Shown here: positions 42,145 to 50,553 of the stretch, in pieces
How positions within the stretch are numbered: the first letter of the stretch is position 1
How the letters are laid out: the number at the start of each line of letters is the position of its first letter
Source: Bactericera cockerelli
Lineage: Eukaryota > Arthropoda > Insecta > Hemiptera > Triozidae
NCBI GenBank assembly: GCA_024516035.1
Contig: CM044966.1
Span: 3,189,828 to 3,253,827, forward strand
Reading direction: 5' to 3'
Length of the DNA: 64,000 nucleotides
Notes under the pieces: model-generated
The model's database searches: none
What the model was told of the DNA's origin: nothing
What the model saw: only the letters and a program-made list of their open reading frames with translations
Translations under genes and position numbers: made by a program

Positions 42145-42235
42145 AACACTCTTTAGTGGAAGATAAACACCAGGCGAAGTTAATGCTCAAAACATTTTCT
42201 ACCACCTAACCCTCAGAGTCTTATTATTCTGTAGA
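42145..42235 (-). mobile_element. family S SINE 3' fragment
   Basis: TAATAACACTCTTTAGTGGA and TTTTCTACCACCTAACCCTC. Confidence 0.6.
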
Positions 42236-42590
42236 CTAAGAAACAGACCATCTAATGAATACTTTGAAATACCTAATTGCTCACCTATGTGTATTGTGTA
42301 TAGAAATTCGACCCTCTTATCAACACTACAAACTCACAATCAATATTCACAACATCTAGCTCTTGATATGAGTATTGATAATTACAAAGAAAGCTGTACG
42401 GAAATACTAATTCTAAATTGAAACAATATAGGTAATAACAAAATAATCACGTAAATACAGTATCACAAAGTGCGTGTGATTATTCTTTTTAAAAAAAATG
42501 TGATGTTAATATTTAGCACCCATTATGTATGAAGGAATGTAAGAATGGAATATTGGAGAAGGAAACATAAATGTAGGTAATGACTTTATT

Positions 42591-42670
42591 TATTTTTTTT
42601 TTTTTTTTTTAAGGTACAATATTTAAATTCCCAATTTAGCATCTCAGGCCATTGTGGGATGGGAAGTTTC

Positions 42671-42703
<33 letters not shown>

Positions 42704-42771
42704 GAAAATAAAATCATTTTATCTCACAAGTGACCTGCGTTTGGTCAGATCATTGTGGGCTAGAATGATTG

Positions 42772-42805
<34 letters not shown>

Positions 42806-42880
42806 GTAATTATCCCATCTCACAAGTGTCCTGGGTATAAAAGTACAAATATATTAATAATAATGAATATTCTAAACTAT
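42591..42880 (-). repeat. LINE 3' UTR with three A-tracts
   Basis: On the minus strand, A-runs of about 20-32 nt alternate with two diverged blocks that share CACAATG and CTTGTGAGAT-like words, suggesting tandem duplication of the polyadenylated end. Confidence 0.75.
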
Positions 42881-45800
42881 CTATAATCCTTGGATTCGGG
42901 CTCTCTGTATAAAAGACATAACTTTATGGATTTGATCTTCTGAGTCCTGAAGCAGTTGTCCTATGGTCTGTTGGCTGATGGGAAATATCTGGTTCCGTGC
43001 GACTGAGTGGAGGGTGCAGGAGACTAGCAAGTGTTTTATTGTAAGGCGCTCGCCACACGGACAGTCTGGAGGGTCTTCTCTTCTGAGGAGGTGTTGGTGG
43101 GTGAGACGGCTGTGTCCTGTTCTCAGTCTTGCGAGGGTTGTTTCAGTAAGGCGTGATTTTTGAAAGGAGGACTGCCATGTAGCTGGAATAGGTTTTATTT
43201 CGGATATTTTTATGGATATTTGGCGAAAAGTTTCTCTCCAGTGTTTGAAGGTTTGGTGTTTGAGATATTGGGTGAGGTCGCTGGGTAGAAGGTTCTCGTA
43301 GGAAGGTATGTTGGGGGCGGTGAGAGACTCCTTTGCTGCTCGGTCTACAATTTCATTCCCTTGGATCCCGCAGTGACTTGGGCACCATAGGAAGGAGACT
43401 TGTTTTCTTGACAGGTGGAGATGATCGGTGAGAGTCTGAATCTCCATGAGTAATTGATTTTTAATTTGGAAGAAATTGGAAATTGCTTGTAGGGCGGCTT
43501 GTGAATCGGATATGATGACGTAATTATTTTGTGAAATATAATTTTCTTCGTCATTTATATATTTCAAGGCAGAGTATATGGCGTATAGTTCACAGGCGTA
43601 AATGCTTGATATCGGGTCCAGTCGGAACATTCTGGTGATTTGCTGGTTAGGTATAGTGAAGGCACATCCTGCGTTGTTCTGGTCCTTGGAGCCATCAGTG
43701 TAGATGTGAGTATAAGTGTCGTAGTTTTGTAGAAGAGACGAGAAGTGTGACTTGATAACTTGTGGACTTGTAAGTTTTTTGGCGTGGATATTTAGAGAAA
43801 AATTGCACGATATGCTATTTTTTGTCCAAGGTGGTGGAATCTGGTGGGTCAGCTGGTGGATTTTATTAAAATAGAGAGTGTAGTCTTCCAGAAATACGGT
43901 TGTCGAAATTATTTTCTTGTCTTTACACTTTTGTAGGTATCTGGGAAATTTAAGGAGTTTGTAGCACGGGTGATCTAACATACTTAGAGCTTTAACTGCA
44001 TAGTTGACAGCTAAAGTTTTCCTTCTAACGTTTAATGGCGGCTCATTGGTTTCGATTTGGAGGGCTTGTATTGGTGTCGTGCAAAATGCTCCGGTGGCGA
44101 TTCTCATGCATTGGTTTTGTATAGAATTTAACATTTTTAGAGTATTGTCCGAGGCGGAATTATATATGAGGGTCCCATATTCAAGCCTCGATCTTATGAG
44201 TGCTTTGTATAGGGTAGTGAGGATTTTCCTGTCTGCGCCCCAGGACTGTTTACTGATTACCTTTAATATTCTCATGGCTCTAAGACATTTATTTTTTGTA
44301 TATTTCAAATGATTAACCCAATTTAATTTTTTGTCAAATTTCATGCCAAGGTAAGTTATTTCTTCTACAAAAGAGATTTCTTTGTTATTATATTTAAAAT
44401 TTAGTAATTGAGGAATTTTTCTCTTCTTTGTAAATATTATTGCTTTTGTTTTCTCTGTGGAAAATTCAAGGCCAGTTTTCTGTGAGAACGTTTCTAGGTT
44501 CTTAAGTGTTTCTTGTATATATGTATAAGCTGATTCTATGTTTTTATGTCGGAAGTATATAATAAAATCATCAATAAAGAGACCTTTTTTAACGAATGGG
44601 TGGACATATTTTGTAATACTATTGATAGCTACTAGGAAGATTTTATTACTTAGTACCCCACCTTGCGGTATTGAATCCGTGATGTTTTGTACGGAGGACT
44701 TTTGACCATCAAGGCTGACATAGAATTTTCTTTCGGATAGGTAGTTTTCTATAAATAAGGGTAAGTTACCTCTCATTCCCCAATCATGGAGTTGAGTCAT
44801 TATAACTTCTTTTTTAACGCTTTGGTAGGCGTGGCTAATATCGCAGGTTATACAGAATAAAAATTCTTTATTGGCAAAAGTGGTTAAAATTTCATCTTGT
44901 AGGAGTAGAAGTTGGTCGAGGGTGGACCTGTTCTTTCTTCCTCCTGACTGTTCTTTAGTTATAAATTTGTTTGTTTCTAGGTACCAATCAAATCTTTTGG
45001 CAATTATTTTTTCCAACAGTTTGCAAAGGCACGAGGTTAATGAAATAGGTCGTAAGTTTTCAGGTTTCGAAGTGGATTTACCTTGTTTTGGAATAGGTAT
45101 TACTTCTGAAATTTTCCACTCTTCAGGAAACTGGTGTTTAGTCCAAATGTTATTAAAATAAATGAGTAAATTTTGTTTTGCTTCAAAGGAAAGTTTGGCC
45201 AGCATTTGGTTGTGTATGAGGTCAGGGCCTGCTGAGGATGTGAGTTTCAGTGATTGGATGGCATTTTCTAACTCCGTGAAAGTTAGTAGAGAGTTGTAGA
45301 CCTCTGTATGATTGGAGGAAAAATTCAAGTTGGATATTTGGCCCCGCCCAGTGGGAGGGTTTGAGACATGGGAAAGGTGAGAGGCTATTTCTTCAGCCAT
45401 TAACCTTTTTTCTGTTATTAATTGGTTGTTTATTTTAAGGCATTTTATTTTTGGTTTTTCTTCCCAACTTCCTTTGATTTTTTGTATTTTCTGCCATACA
45501 ATGTCAATTGGAGTTTTATGATTAATAGAACCGGTAAATCTCATCCAAGATTCTTTTTCTTCTTTTCTAATTATTCTTCTGGCCAAAGAACGGTTCTTTT
45601 TAAAATTTATCCAATTTTCAACAGTCGGGGATCTTTTAAATTTTTGAAATGATTTATTTTTATTTTTTATAACAGTTCGACAGTTTTCATTCCACCATGG
45701 CACTCTGAGGGGAGGTATTTTCCCTGATGATTGAGGTATTGAACTTCTGGCTGAGCTTAAAATTTCTTTGTTAATTTCATTTGTTTGTTGGTTTATATTA

Positions 45801-46600
45801 TCGTTTTCATTTGGACATATAAAGCTTAAACTTATGCAGCTTGTAAATTTTCCCCATTCTGCTTTGTGAAACAACCATTTCTTTTTAGTAGTTTTAATTG
45901 ATAAATTTCTTATATTTAATGATATTCTGATCGGAAAGTGGTCACTTGAACAGAGATATTCATGTTTTTGCCAAGATAACCTAGGGCTGATAGTTGAAGA
46001 ACTAAATGCAAGATCAATAATTGATTCTGTCATGGTTGAAATATTGTAGTGAGTTGACTCTCCGTATTGATTAAGGAGATTGATGTTGTCATCTTGATTC
46101 AAAATTTCTTCTATTATTTTACCTTTGGAATTTATATTATTTGACCCCCATAGATAATTGTGAGCATTAAAATCCCCAACTAAAATATAGGGGGATTGAA
46201 GTTGGCCTAAAATATTGAGTAAATCTTGTTTAACAATTATTTTGGAAGGCGGTATGTAAATGTTACAGATTGTATATTGAATGTTTTGATGATATATTTT
46301 TGCTGCTAACACCTGTAGAGGACTTGATATATTTAAGGGTTCAAAATAAATGTCATCTTTGATAAATATGGCCACGCCTCCACACGCTCTGTTACCTCCA
46401 CAATAGTCTTTTCTCAGAATTTCATAATTTTTGAACTGAATAATATTTGTAGGACTAAGCTGAGTCTCTTGTAGACAAACAATTTGAGGATTATAATTCT
46501 TAATAAGGAGTTTTAATTCTAAACGTTTTTGAAGGTAGCTATCCAGATTCCACTGTAATATTGTAGTGTTCATTTTTAATTTTAAAACTACGTTATGCAA
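42881..46600 (-). CDS. LINE ORF2: endonuclease-reverse transcriptase-RNase H
   Basis: 1239 codons, uninterrupted. The N-terminal APE-type endonuclease (residues about 12-235) shows ILQWNLDSY, VCLQETQLS, ILVGDFNAHNYLWGS and the SSDHFPI end. The reverse transcriptase (about 490-760) shows ENLRPISLTSCLCKLLEKII, KEQSGGRKNRSTLDQ, CDISHAYQSV, SIPQGGVLSNKIF and catalytic GLFIDDFIIY, with FIDD instead of the more common YADD. RNase H (about 960-1090) shows HIYTDGSKDQNNAGCAF, ACELYAIYSAL, VIISDSQAALQ and WCPSHCGIQGNEIVDRAAK, so its acidic residues are present. A C-terminal CPCGERLTIKHLLVSC gives a Cys/His motif. It likely cuts the target and primes reverse transcription there. The likely start is the MNTTILQWN Met rather than the first Met. 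Confidence 0.95.
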   Translation of the reverse strand: MHNVVLKLKMNTTILQWNLDSYLQKRLELKLLIKNYNPQIVCLQETQLSPTNIIQFKNYEILRKDYCGGNRACGGVAIFIKDDIYFEPLNISSPLQVLAAKIYHQNIQYTICNIYIPPSKIIVKQDLLNILGQLQSPYILVGDFNAHNYLWGSNNINSKGKIIEEILNQDDNINLLNQYGESTHYNISTMTESIIDLAFSSSTISPRLSWQKHEYLCSSDHFPIRISLNIRNLSIKTTKKKWLFHKAEWGKFTSCISLSFICPNENDNINQQTNEINKEILSSARSSIPQSSGKIPPLRVPWWNENCRTVIKNKNKSFQKFKRSPTVENWINFKKNRSLARRIIRKEEKESWMRFTGSINHKTPIDIVWQKIQKIKGSWEEKPKIKCLKINNQLITEKRLMAEEIASHLSHVSNPPTGRGQISNLNFSSNHTEVYNSLLTFTELENAIQSLKLTSSAGPDLIHNQMLAKLSFEAKQNLLIYFNNIWTKHQFPEEWKISEVIPIPKQGKSTSKPENLRPISLTSCLCKLLEKIIAKRFDWYLETNKFITKEQSGGRKNRSTLDQLLLLQDEILTTFANKEFLFCITCDISHAYQSVKKEVIMTQLHDWGMRGNLPLFIENYLSERKFYVSLDGQKSSVQNITDSIPQGGVLSNKIFLVAINSITKYVHPFVKKGLFIDDFIIYFRHKNIESAYTYIQETLKNLETFSQKTGLEFSTEKTKAIIFTKKRKIPQLLNFKYNNKEISFVEEITYLGMKFDKKLNWVNHLKYTKNKCLRAMRILKVISKQSWGADRKILTTLYKALIRSRLEYGTLIYNSASDNTLKMLNSIQNQCMRIATGAFCTTPIQALQIETNEPPLNVRRKTLAVNYAVKALSMLDHPCYKLLKFPRYLQKCKDKKIISTTVFLEDYTLYFNKIHQLTHQIPPPWTKNSISCNFSLNIHAKKLTSPQVIKSHFSSLLQNYDTYTHIYTDGSKDQNNAGCAFTIPNQQITRMFRLDPISSIYACELYAIYSALKYINDEENYISQNNYVIISDSQAALQAISNFFQIKNQLLMEIQTLTDHLHLSRKQVSFLWCPSHCGIQGNEIVDRAAKESLTAPNIPSYENLLPSDLTQYLKHQTFKHWRETFRQISIKISEIKPIPATWQSSFQKSRLTETTLARLRTGHSRLTHQHLLRREDPPDCPCGERLTIKHLLVSCTLHSVARNQIFPISQQTIGQLLQDSEDQIHKVMSFIQRARIQGL

Positions 46601-46815
46601 GTAATCAGATCCAAGTGCAATAGGTACCTACATTGAGGTATTATTATATAAGATAGTTCAAGAATAGGTAGATAGGTAAATGTTGCGTAGGTGTATCTAC
46701 GGCAGGTAGAGATGAGAGATAAGGTATCAGTCATGATAAGTGATAAGGTTATATAGGAGGTAACAGTAAAGTTAATCAGTTAGGGAGCGCACCGATGCAG
46801 AGTCACTGTGATCGC

Positions 46816-48156
46816 TCATTTGATCCGCATACAGAATAGCTGCAATTTTTTTTGCACGTATTTTGTAGTTCTTAGGCATATTAGGGTGTTGGTAGAGTGC
46901 TTCAAAAATTTGATATAAGTCAGATATGGAGAAGTATTATTATGAAGAATGTCTTTTTTATTTTGTTTTCCTTTTAACTCCATCCAAAGACGTGTTATTT
47001 CATGAGGGTCAATCATAATATCTGCCCTATCAATTAGAATAGCGGAAGAAATTTCTAGTATTTCCTCTTCCTCGCTGATCTGTGATTTTTTAGTTTTCTG
47101 TTGTGCTGCTGAGGGGGAGGGAACTAGTAATCTTTTATTATTTTCATTTACTGGTGTAGTTGGTGTAAATATGGTTCCTTCAAAAGTGTCTTCATTTTTA
47201 TTTTCACCTATGTCTCTTAGAGGCTCAGTTTGAACAAAGGGAATATTCTCTATCTCCATTAGTAAATTAGCATCCTGAGTATTATTAACTTGTTGGATGG
47301 GTTGAATTCCTGAGAGCTCTGTGTTTACAGGTATGTTTATCTCTTTGCTTGGAGGGGTGTTGGTGTGAATGTTGTCTACTTGTTTATTTGTAGACTGCTT
47401 AGCTTTATTTAGTCTGATTTCTAAGTTTTGTTTTACTTCTTGAGGATCTTGATTGGATGGGCACTTGTTAGTGGGGTGGGGTCCCTGACATTTTTTGCAT
47501 TTGTTCTCTATCTCGAGATAAACCCTGTAAGAGTTACCCTCGTACGTAACAATGATGTAATCTGGTATGACAATATCTTTGGACTCAGTAGATTGGATAA
47601 ATATATATCTTTTAAAGAAAGATATGTTACTGTATTCTTTATCTAAGAATCCCATGGACATGTCCTTCATTGGTGAAATAAATAATACTGTCCTGTCTAG
47701 AATTTTGTCTAGAGCCTCTTCAAATATGTAGTTGGGTATGAAAGGAAAAGTGTTGCACAGCACTAATTTGGCTGCGGGTTGGACATAGGGTGAAACTAAA
47801 AAGTCAATATTGTTTACCTGTAGAGTAGAGTTTTCCTCTATGAACTTCTTTGCGATTTCTTGACTGGACATAAAAATGCAAAATTTTGAACCTGGAATTT
47901 TGGATGCAGCAAGAATGTGTTGGGCCCCCACTACGTTGGCTACAGCACGGATGTACGCATAATATGGAGTGATATGGATGTTTGTTGGATTGGCCGTTGT
48001 CAGCACGACAGCCTGGTCCTTGGTTGGTCTCTTTTCCTGGTTTCTTCTCGCTGGGTTGAAGGATGGTCTGAGGTTGTTGGCACTTCCATCAGCAGTTGTT
48101 TTGGTTACACTTGAAAAAGATTCACCTTTTTGAGACATGCTGTATACGGACAGCAT
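46816..48156 (-). CDS. LINE ORF1: gag-like nucleic-acid-binding protein
   Basis: 446 codons, open. The central portion (YYAYIRAVANVVGAQHILA, KFCIFMSSQEIAKKFIEE) resembles the RNA-binding region of ORF1 proteins. It is followed by a zinc knuckle CKKCQGPHPTNKC (C-x2-C-x3-H-x4-C, residues about 238-250) and a disordered tail. The second Met (MSQKGES) is the more likely start. ORF2 begins 215 nt after this ORF's stop. Role: packaging of the element's RNA. Confidence 0.88.
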   Translation of the reverse strand: MLSVYSMSQKGESFSSVTKTTADGSANNLRPSFNPARRNQEKRPTKDQAVVLTTANPTNIHITPYYAYIRAVANVVGAQHILAASKIPGSKFCIFMSSQEIAKKFIEENSTLQVNNIDFLVSPYVQPAAKLVLCNTFPFIPNYIFEEALDKILDRTVLFISPMKDMSMGFLDKEYSNISFFKRYIFIQSTESKDIVIPDYIIVTYEGNSYRVYLEIENKCKKCQGPHPTNKCPSNQDPQEVKQNLEIRLNKAKQSTNKQVDNIHTNTPPSKEINIPVNTELSGIQPIQQVNNTQDANLLMEIENIPFVQTEPLRDIGENKNEDTFEGTIFTPTTPVNENNKRLLVPSPSAAQQKTKKSQISEEEEILEISSAILIDRADIMIDPHEITRLWMELKGKQNKKDILHNNTSPYLTYIKFLKHSTNTLICLRTTKYVQKKLQLFCMRIK

Positions 48157-48276
48157 GCCTCTACGAAATTCACTAATTTTGTTTGAAAATTAATTATTTC
48201 GAAATTTTATTTTAATTTTACTTCGATAAAAGTTGAAACTACGTGGTTGTCACCATGCAAGCTAGTTTGGAACTCC

Positions 48277-48529
48277 AATGACTTTATTGAGAACAAGATT
48301 GATGGTAGGTTTTACGAATTTTGAAAAACACGAAACCGGGGATTGGGAATGTTAGCTATCCAAAAGGATTCGTCAAATTAGCGCTGGTGTAGTAAATCGA
48401 GGGTTTTGCTCACCAAACCGAGGTAGCGTATATATTAATTAATTAGTGTTGTAAAAAAATTAATATTGTTGTTAAAGAAAAAAAAAAAAAAAACTAAAAA
48501 AATACCTTACACTAGACAGAGACAGATAC
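48277..48529. other. FKBP8 intron or downstream sequence, no feature seen
   Basis: A+T-rich, starts with the LINE target duplication, ends in A-rich sequence before the first exon-end copy. Confidence 0.4.
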
Positions 48530-49425
48530 CTTATTGAACGAGGAGCCTCTCTCTTTCTTCTCCTTGTTGACCTCTTCGGTCCCCGTGGGCTTGCTGAACA
48601 TCTTCTTGTAGATCTCCTTCTCCTGTTCCGTGTTGCTCCTCTGTCAGTGTTGCCTTGACCTCTTCCGTCCCAGGTAATATTAATTAATTAGTGCTGTTGC
48701 AAAAAAAAAAAAAAAAACAAACAAAACAAAACCAAAAAAATACTCCCTCTTTCTTGCTCGCCTCGACCTCTTCCGTCCCAGGGAATATTATTTCATTAGT
48801 GTTGTTGAAAAAAAAAAACAAAAAACAAAAAAAAACCCAAAAAAATACCTTACACTAGACAGATGATACCTTATTGAACGAGGAGCCTAGCTTAGGAAAA
48901 TTACCTTTGTATATGTTATCCTGTTATTAAAAAAAAAAAAAAAAAAAACAAAACAAAATTAAAAAAAAATACCTTACACTAGACCGATACCTTATTGAAC
49001 GAGGAGCCTCCCTCTTTCTTCTCCTTCTTGCTCGCCTCGACCTCTTCCGTCCCAGGGAATATTATTTCATTAGTGTTGTTGAAAAAAAAAAAACAAAAAA
49101 CAAAAAAAAACCCAAAAAAATACCTTACACTAGACAGATGATACCTTATTGAACGCGCCTCCTCCCTCATTCTTCTCCTTCTTGACCTCTTCGGTCCCCG
49201 TGGGCCTGCTGAACATCTTCTTGTAGATCTCCTTCTCCTTGTCCTTGTAATATTAATTAATTAGTGTTGTTGAAAAAAAAAAAAAAAACAAAAAAAAACA
49301 AAAAAACAAAACAAAACAAAACCAAAAAAATACCTTACACTAGACAGATACCTTATTGAACGAGGAGCCTCCCTCTTTCTTCTCCTTCTTGCTCGCCTTG
49401 TTGACCTCTTCCGTCCCAGTTAATA
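48530..49425 (-). repeat. six degenerate tandem copies of the last FKBP8 exon end with its donor
   Basis: Minus-strand GGCTCCTCGTTCAATAAG|GTAT recurs near 48545, 48880, 49005, 49160 and 49365, with a further partial at 48750. Each is preceded by variable lengths of the coding sequence (up to GAGATCTACAAGAAGATG) and separated by A-rich spacers such as AAAAACAAAACAAAACC. Frames are largely broken by indels. Confidence 0.88.
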
Positions 49426-49556
49426 TTAATTAATAATTTGTGTTGTAAAAAAAAAAAAATATTGTTGTTGAAAAAAAAAAAAAAAAATATATAAAATTTA
49501 AAAAAAAATTAAAATTTAAAAACTTAAAAAAATACCTTGCACTATACAGATGATAC

Positions 49557-49799
49557 CTTATTGAACGAGGAGCCTCCCTCTTTCTTCTCCTTCTTGACCT
49601 CTTCGGTCCCCGTGGGCCTGCTGAACATCTTCTTGTAGATCTCCTTCTCCTTGTCAGTGTTGCTCCGCTGCTTCGCGTGCAGACTCTTCAGTTCCGCCTG
49701 GAGTGCGGCCCGACCCTTGTGATCGGCCGCAGGTGTGGCCTCGAGAACTCGCCTCAGAATGGCGATGGCCGCGTCGACTTCGTTACGCGACGAGAGGAC
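49557..49799 (-). CDS. FKBP8: FKBP8 exon: third TPR and basic tail
   Basis: Acceptor TTTCTTCAG, donor AATAAG|GTATCA. It encodes VLSSRNEVDAAIAILRRVLE, AALQAELKSLHAKQRS and KMFSRPTGTEEVKKEKKEGG. The exon is GC-rich compared with its surroundings. Confidence 0.9.
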
Positions 49800-50521
49800 C
49801 TGAAGAAATATACAGTAAAATAAATAAGATATAAGATATGTTTTATTGATTGATAAATACATATTAAGTACATGAATCAAACGTCAAGAGGGTGTATAAA
49901 TTATAATAAAAAGAAAAAATAAAATACATACTTAAATAATTCATTAAAAAAGATTAAAAAAATTACATACTTTAAAAAATCCATAAAATAATTAACTAAA
50001 ATAGGTAAAATAAAAAATACATATTAAAAAAATTCATAAAATAATTAACTAAAATAGGTAAAATAAAAAATACATATTAAAAAAATTCATAAAATAATTA
50101 ACTAAAATAGGTAAAATAAAAAATACATGTTAAAAAAATTCATAAAATAATTAACTAAAATAGGTAAAATAAAAAATACATACCTAAAAATTTCATAAAA
50201 TTAATTAACTAGGTAAAATAGATAAAATAAATGAAATACATACCTAACTAATTTTAAAAAAATCCATAAAATATATACCTATTTTTTTTAAAAAAATCCA
50301 TTAAGTAAATAAATAATATAGATAAAATAGAGGCCCGACTCTTGTCGGCCGCCGGTGTGGCTTCGAGGACTCGCCTCAGAATGGCTATGGCCGCGTCCAC
50401 TTCGTTACGTGACGAGAGGACCTCGAGAAGTATACAAAAAATGCGCAAAAAGGATGAAAGTAGGATGCAAGCTGCAGAAATTGGTGTGTGTAGACTGTAG
50501 ACGGTACTACAAAAAAAAGAG

Positions 50522-50553
<32 letters not shown>

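Larger units (their letters stand above)
42591..48276 (-). mobile_element. full-length I-type non-LTR retrotransposon
   Basis: 5.7 kb, flanked by the perfect 12-bp duplication AATGACTTTATT (42579-42590 and 48277-48288). Read on the minus strand: 5' UTR, ORF1 with a zinc knuckle, ORF2 with endonuclease, reverse transcriptase and RNase H, then a 3' UTR with three A-tracts and an A-rich end. RNase H in ORF2 and the FIDD catalytic motif place it in the I-like group of LINEs. Intact ORFs and a perfect duplication suggest recent insertion. Confidence 0.92.

Noticed and set aside
42963..45652. plus-strand ORFs inside the LINE
   Set aside because: They are antisense shadows of ORF2.
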